NCBI GenBank assembly: GCA_903813345.2 | Contig: CAIIXF020000009.1 | Location: 16,889,759 to 16,953,758, forward strand | Source: Owenia fusiformis | Taxonomy: Eukaryota > Annelida > Polychaeta > Sabellida > Oweniidae | DNA length: 64,000 nt | Reading direction: 5' to 3' | In this document: in pieces, positions 62,641-64,000 of the stretch | Layout: every line of letters starts with the position of its first letter | Numbering within the stretch: position 1 is the first letter of the stretch | Notes under the pieces: generated by a model | Database searches by the model: none | Seen by the model: the letters and a program-made list of their open reading frames with translations, nothing else | What the model was told of the DNA's origin: nothing | Translations under genes and position numbers: made by a program

Positions 62641-63606
62641 CTAGACAACAGCAACGCCAAAGCGTAGCAAATCCCATCAAACAGCCAGTGACAGTGTGCC
62701 ATGCCTATAGTATTCACATACCAAATATGAACAAAATCGCTCCACTACTTTTCGAGTTATAGTAAAAAATGTTAAAATGGCGGCCATTTTTTTAAATGGC
62801 CGCCATCTACCAAAAGTGTCTTTAGACAGTGTGCCATGCTTATAGTATTCACATACCAAATATGAACAAAATCGCTCAACTACTTTTCGAGTTATAGTAA
62901 AATACGTTTAAGTGGCTGCCATTTTTCAAAATGGCCACCTTCTACCAAAAGTGTCATTAGACAGTGTAGTGTACCATGCTTATAGTATTCACATACCAAG
63001 TATGAACAAAATCGCTCCACTACTTTTCGAGTTATAATAAAATACGTTAAAATGGCCGCCTTCTACCAAAACTGTCATTAGACAGTGTGCCATGCTTATA
63101 GTATTCACATACCAAATATGAACAAAATTCCATTACTTTTCGAGTTATTGTTAAATATGTTAAAATGGTGGAAAAATGGCCGCCTTCTACCAAAAGTGTC
63201 ATTAGACAGTGTGCCATGCTTATAGTATTCACATACCAAATATGAACAAAATCGCTCCACTACTTTTCGAGTTACAGCAAAAATCGTAAAATAACGAGTA
63301 AAGGCCGCCAATTTTCAAGATGGCTGCCATGTGCTTCTTAAATATCTACATTTCTAGCTTTATTAATGTCCTATACAATTTTTTTACATTTAAAACATAT
63401 TGCTATTACAGTTTTACATATTGTACCTAAATCACTTTTAAATGAGTGGCCATTTTGAAAATCGGCTTTCGAGCAGAACTTCTAGTCCCATAGGGTATAT
63501 GTGTACAAAATATGAACAAAATGGGGCCAATGGTATTTGAGTTATTGCCCGGACGGAAGGACGGAGGCGTTCCCAATATCCCTCCGAACTTTGTTCGATG
63601 AAACCA
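62641..63606 (-). mobile_element. Helitron/Helentron-like element, subfamily II
   Basis: Terminal CTAG at 62641 followed on the element strand by T. The hairpin is followed by five ~120-bp monomers with CCGCCATTTT words; the other end at about 63600 has a decayed TCCCATCGAAC. It lies upstream of the NTHL1 exons, probably in an NTHL1 intron. Confidence 0.75.
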
Positions 63607-64000
63607 ATAAACTGATAAGTTCATATTTGAGTAAAATTCTAAAAAAGTATTATAGGGAATATAACAAGCCACATGCTAATGCAGGTCAATTGTTAAGTGT
63701 TGTACAGTGCGTATAAAAAAAAAAGGCAACAGATTGTTATCTCGGAAAAGCACAAAACCAGTGATAACAGCATTGATTTCATTCAATGTACCATAAAGCC
63801 ATGTGTCTCCTCTTTACAATGATATATCATTCATTGAAATTTGGTCATGGTTGGGCGAGTAATCATTCCATTTGCAAAGTAGGCCAAAATTAGCTTGGGG
63901 CCAAGTTATAAACATCGCAAAAGTCAGTGTTCGGAGCCCAATGCAATATTGGAAGAAAACATATAACCAATGCTGACTGCATCCTTTTCATTCAATGTAC

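Overview
This is a piece of an intron-rich, AT-rich animal nuclear genome. Three conserved host genes can be assembled from the sequence by protein similarity and by splice phases that agree at every junction checked. EME1 (partner of the MUS81 nuclease) is on the minus strand: ten coding exons lie between 38870 and 7650, and the 3' end runs off the left edge. MRPL27 (mitochondrial ribosomal protein bL27m) is on the plus strand in three exons (39152-39212, 47287-47459, 55741-55935). NTHL1 (endonuclease III-like DNA glycosylase) is on the minus strand, and only its last two exons are in the window (62426-62258 and 60504-60354). EME1 and MRPL27 are head to head with 281 bp between start codons; MRPL27 and NTHL1 are tail to tail. 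The dispersed repeats (hairpin-ended repeats with GGAC/AGAC-rich tracts, SGNH-type LINE ORF1, tRNA-headed SINEs) suggest a marine invertebrate, perhaps a lophotrochozoan such as a mollusc; the species cannot be told from this.

Layout. 1-7649 is EME1 intron 10: a decayed Tc1/mariner-like element (1120-5968) with nested palindromes, then a ~52-bp satellite (about 6009-7645) that reaches the splice donor of EME1 exon 10 and is interrupted by a TTA-flanked MITE. 7650-38870 holds the EME1 exons separated by introns full of inverted-repeat transposons, Helitron/Helentron-like elements, SINEs and a 7.2-kb LINE (21452-28620). In intron 4 the insertions are stacked four deep: Helitron-like element, 6-bp-TSD element, LINE, TTAA hairpin. 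38871-39151 is the shared promoter region. 39213-47286 is MRPL27 intron 1, again full of inverted-repeat elements. 47460-55740 is MRPL27 intron 2. It is built from a 51-bp tandem array whose unit is a copy of the intron 2/exon 3 junction, broken up by transposons and by a near-identical 2.0-kb tandem duplication. 55936-60353 is intergenic. 60354-62426 is the NTHL1 tail, with a degenerate ~57-bp array running into its stop codon. 62641-63606 is another Helitron-like element.

The most unusual feature is the MRPL27 intron: an estimated 55-60 reiterated 3' splice sites, each followed by the first ~30 nt of the real exon, in a unit of exactly 17 codons. Several of the last copies are open and in frame with the true exon. 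Other notable observations are a SINE sharing its 3' tail with the LINE in the same window, two SINEs sharing a central domain but differing in head and tail, several transposon groups recognisable by target-site duplications (TTAA hairpins, 6-bp CAG-ended, 5-bp CAC-ended), and EME1-MRPL27 head-to-head linkage that, to my knowledge, also exists in human. All repeat counts are by eye.
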